64,000 bases of DNA from assembly GCA_052171895.1 (NCBI GenBank), contig JBQMRN010000001.1, positions 682,001 through 746,000 of the forward strand, written 5' to 3'. This DNA is from Arsenophonus sp052171895. GTDB taxonomy: Bacteria; Pseudomonadota; Gammaproteobacteria; Enterobacterales; Enterobacteriaceae. Position numbers and translations under genes: made by a program. Position 1 is the stretch's first letter; each line of letters begins with the position of its first letter. The notes below the pieces were generated by a model, which was not told the origin of the DNA, did no database searches, and saw nothing but the letters and a program-made list of their open reading frames with translations. Positions 62,750-64,000 of the stretch are shown here, one piece after another.

Positions 62750-64000
62750 GTTATGCTCATTTTGGTGTTATGGGGTTTGGGAGATGGTGGCTATCCTATT
62801 AATTGATTTAGTGTATGATTTTAACAAGAGAGAGAGATGATATGGCATGAAAAGTCTATCATACGGCTATCCGCGAAATCAGATATGATTTCTGATCTCT
62901 TGTATGAACTCATCCGTAATGGTGACAGACAGCTTATAGCTACCGCTGTTGAGGCTAAGTGAGAAGCCATGCTGAAACAACATGCTAATGCTGCCTTGTC
63001 GACTAGCGGATTATCCGTCATCCGTAATGGTTATTTACCAGAGCAAACTATACAGACGGCTTTTGGATATGTTGAGATTAAAGTCACTAAGGTCGTGAGG
63101 GGGTCGTCACAGCGGCAACGGAATATGCTTCAAGATCTCATTGCTAGCGACTTATCTCAATCGTGCAAAAAGCATCGAAGAGTTGCTACCATGGAGCTGT
63201 ACTGCTAGCTATCTCCACATTGGTTATTTTTACGAAGCCCTGCTCTTTGTGCTATTTCTCGATGAAAAAGCGCATGCTCCCTTTGTAGTACCATTAAGCA
63301 GATTGAAACAGCAATGGCTTGAAGAACACAGACAATGGTGCCTACGTAATTTAAGCAATATGTAGCTACGTTTATTTCTTGCTTGATGCCATATAGAGTC
63401 TCCTGTCAAGAAAGATGATCACCTTTACTGGTTGGTTATTATTGGCCTGAGCATGGACGTAAAGAGCTGTTGCTGTCGAAGATGCTTACCTAGAGTTAGA
63501 AGCGAATTTGCCCTAACTTCTCAATGGGCTACGAGCGCGTGGCTTAACCATACTCTAGCCTTGCTAAGAGGGACGGTGCCATTAGTTTTTTTCGGAATGT
63601 AATGGCAAAGATATCCCTCTTGTACAATGCACCAGCAACGCTGTTGGATAAACAAAATAACTAATATGCTGCTTTTATTCTCCAAAGGCATACAACTAAA
63701 AGTTAAGGCTGAACTGCGGGATGTCTGGCTAGCAGAGAGTCGTGATGCCGATAATAAAGCTCTTGATATTTTGTTGGTAAGGGTTTTAGTGAAGTATCCT
63801 ACTACAGCGATGAAGAAGCTGTGGAAAGATTGAGAAGAACTGCTGGCATTCTACGACTTCCCCTCAGAGTAGGAGGCATCAATAAGAACGATGAATCCAA
63901 TTAAATCAAGTTTTATTAGGTGAGGGCTACAATACAGACGCCCGAAGAACTGTAGTTAGATAAAAATAACTCTTTAATGGTATTTAACCTAGTACTATCT
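62750..64000 (+). mobile_element. IS256-family element, continues beyond the window
   Basis: Plus-strand copy from GTTATGCTCATTTTGG. Pieces run in order: NGYLPEQTIQTAFGYVEIKV (63020-63080), RAKSIEELLPWSCTASY (63150-63200), VPLSRLKQQWLEEHRQWC (63285-63340), LTSQWAT-like and VKAELRDVWLAESRDADNKA (63705-63765), ending at LLAFYDF. The least decayed IS256 copy here, but stops and frameshifts are still frequent. The right end is outside the window. Confidence 0.8.

Noticed and set aside
1..64000. CRISPR array, rRNA operon, toxin or secretion gene cluster
   Set aside because: No regularly spaced repeats, rRNA-like blocks or multi-gene clusters of that kind were seen. The many repeats are IS copies.

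Overview
The window looks like part of a chromosome from a host-restricted gammaproteobacterial symbiont of the order Enterobacterales, at an early to middle stage of genome reduction. The 13 intact protein genes all have close enterobacterial relatives (YdgI, PntA/PntB, Def, AhpC, TpiA, Cmk, RpsA, IhfB, TrmB, MutY, YggX, GrxD), and many keep E. coli-like gene order. Intact coding sequence covers only about 11 kb of 64 kb. The rest is decaying genes, very AT-rich spacers and a large load of broken insertion sequences. Insect symbionts such as Serratia symbiotica, Arsenophonus or Sodalis-like lineages fit this picture. The genus cannot be fixed from reading alone.

Layout. 1-0.83 kb: start of gshB and a dead rsmE (minus strand). 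1-3.3 kb: IS481 copy carrying an IS1595-type element. 3.9-5.3 kb: ydgI. 5.6-8.4 kb: IS256, IS481 and IS1595 remnants. 8.7-11.6 kb: pntAB. 11.7-12.6 kb: dead uspE. 12.6-18.6 kb: pile-up of IS481, IS91, IS1595 and IS256. 18.6-19.9 kb: dprA remnant, intact def, truncated fmt. 20.2-21.0 kb: dead fnr. 22.6-23.1 kb: dead quinone oxidoreductase. 24.8-29.4 kb: intact ahpC with an OxyR-type operator, then an ahpF pseudogene split by an IS481 that itself carries an IS1595. 31.4-32.9 kb: tpiA and dead yiiQ. 34.6-43.1 kb: remnant of a Mu-like transposable prophage (repressor, transposase A, B ATPase, GemA, Mor-like and DUF2730 genes). 44.4 kb: tRNA-Leu. 44.6-46.1 kb: unrecognised remnants and a GC-rich 39-nt palindrome. 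48.0-50.9 kb: cmk-rpsA-ihfB. 51-53.5 kb: IS pile. 53.6-58.6 kb: trmB, mutY, yggX and a split mltC. 58.7 kb: tRNA-Phe. 61.2 kb: grxD. More IS remnants run to the end.

How the genes work together. Retained functions are core ones: translation (rpsA, def, trmB and two tRNAs), CMP phosphorylation, nucleoid architecture (ihfB), DNA repair (mutY), glycolysis (tpiA), NADPH supply (pntAB), iron-sulfur and redox support (grxD, yggX, ahpC) and one amino-acid antiporter (ydgI). Genes lost include the anaerobic regulator fnr, the stress gene uspE, the AhpC reductase ahpF, Met-tRNA formyltransferase fmt, the rRNA methylase rsmE and the murein hydrolase mltC. The loss of partners (def without fmt, ahpC without ahpF) is the most telling biological signal. 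No CRISPR array, rRNA, toxin cluster or clearly new system was found. The most unusual items are the fixed IS1595 target inside IS481 copies, the IS-bounded dprA-def-fmt block between uspE and fnr, the Mu-like relic, and the 45.7-kb palindrome.
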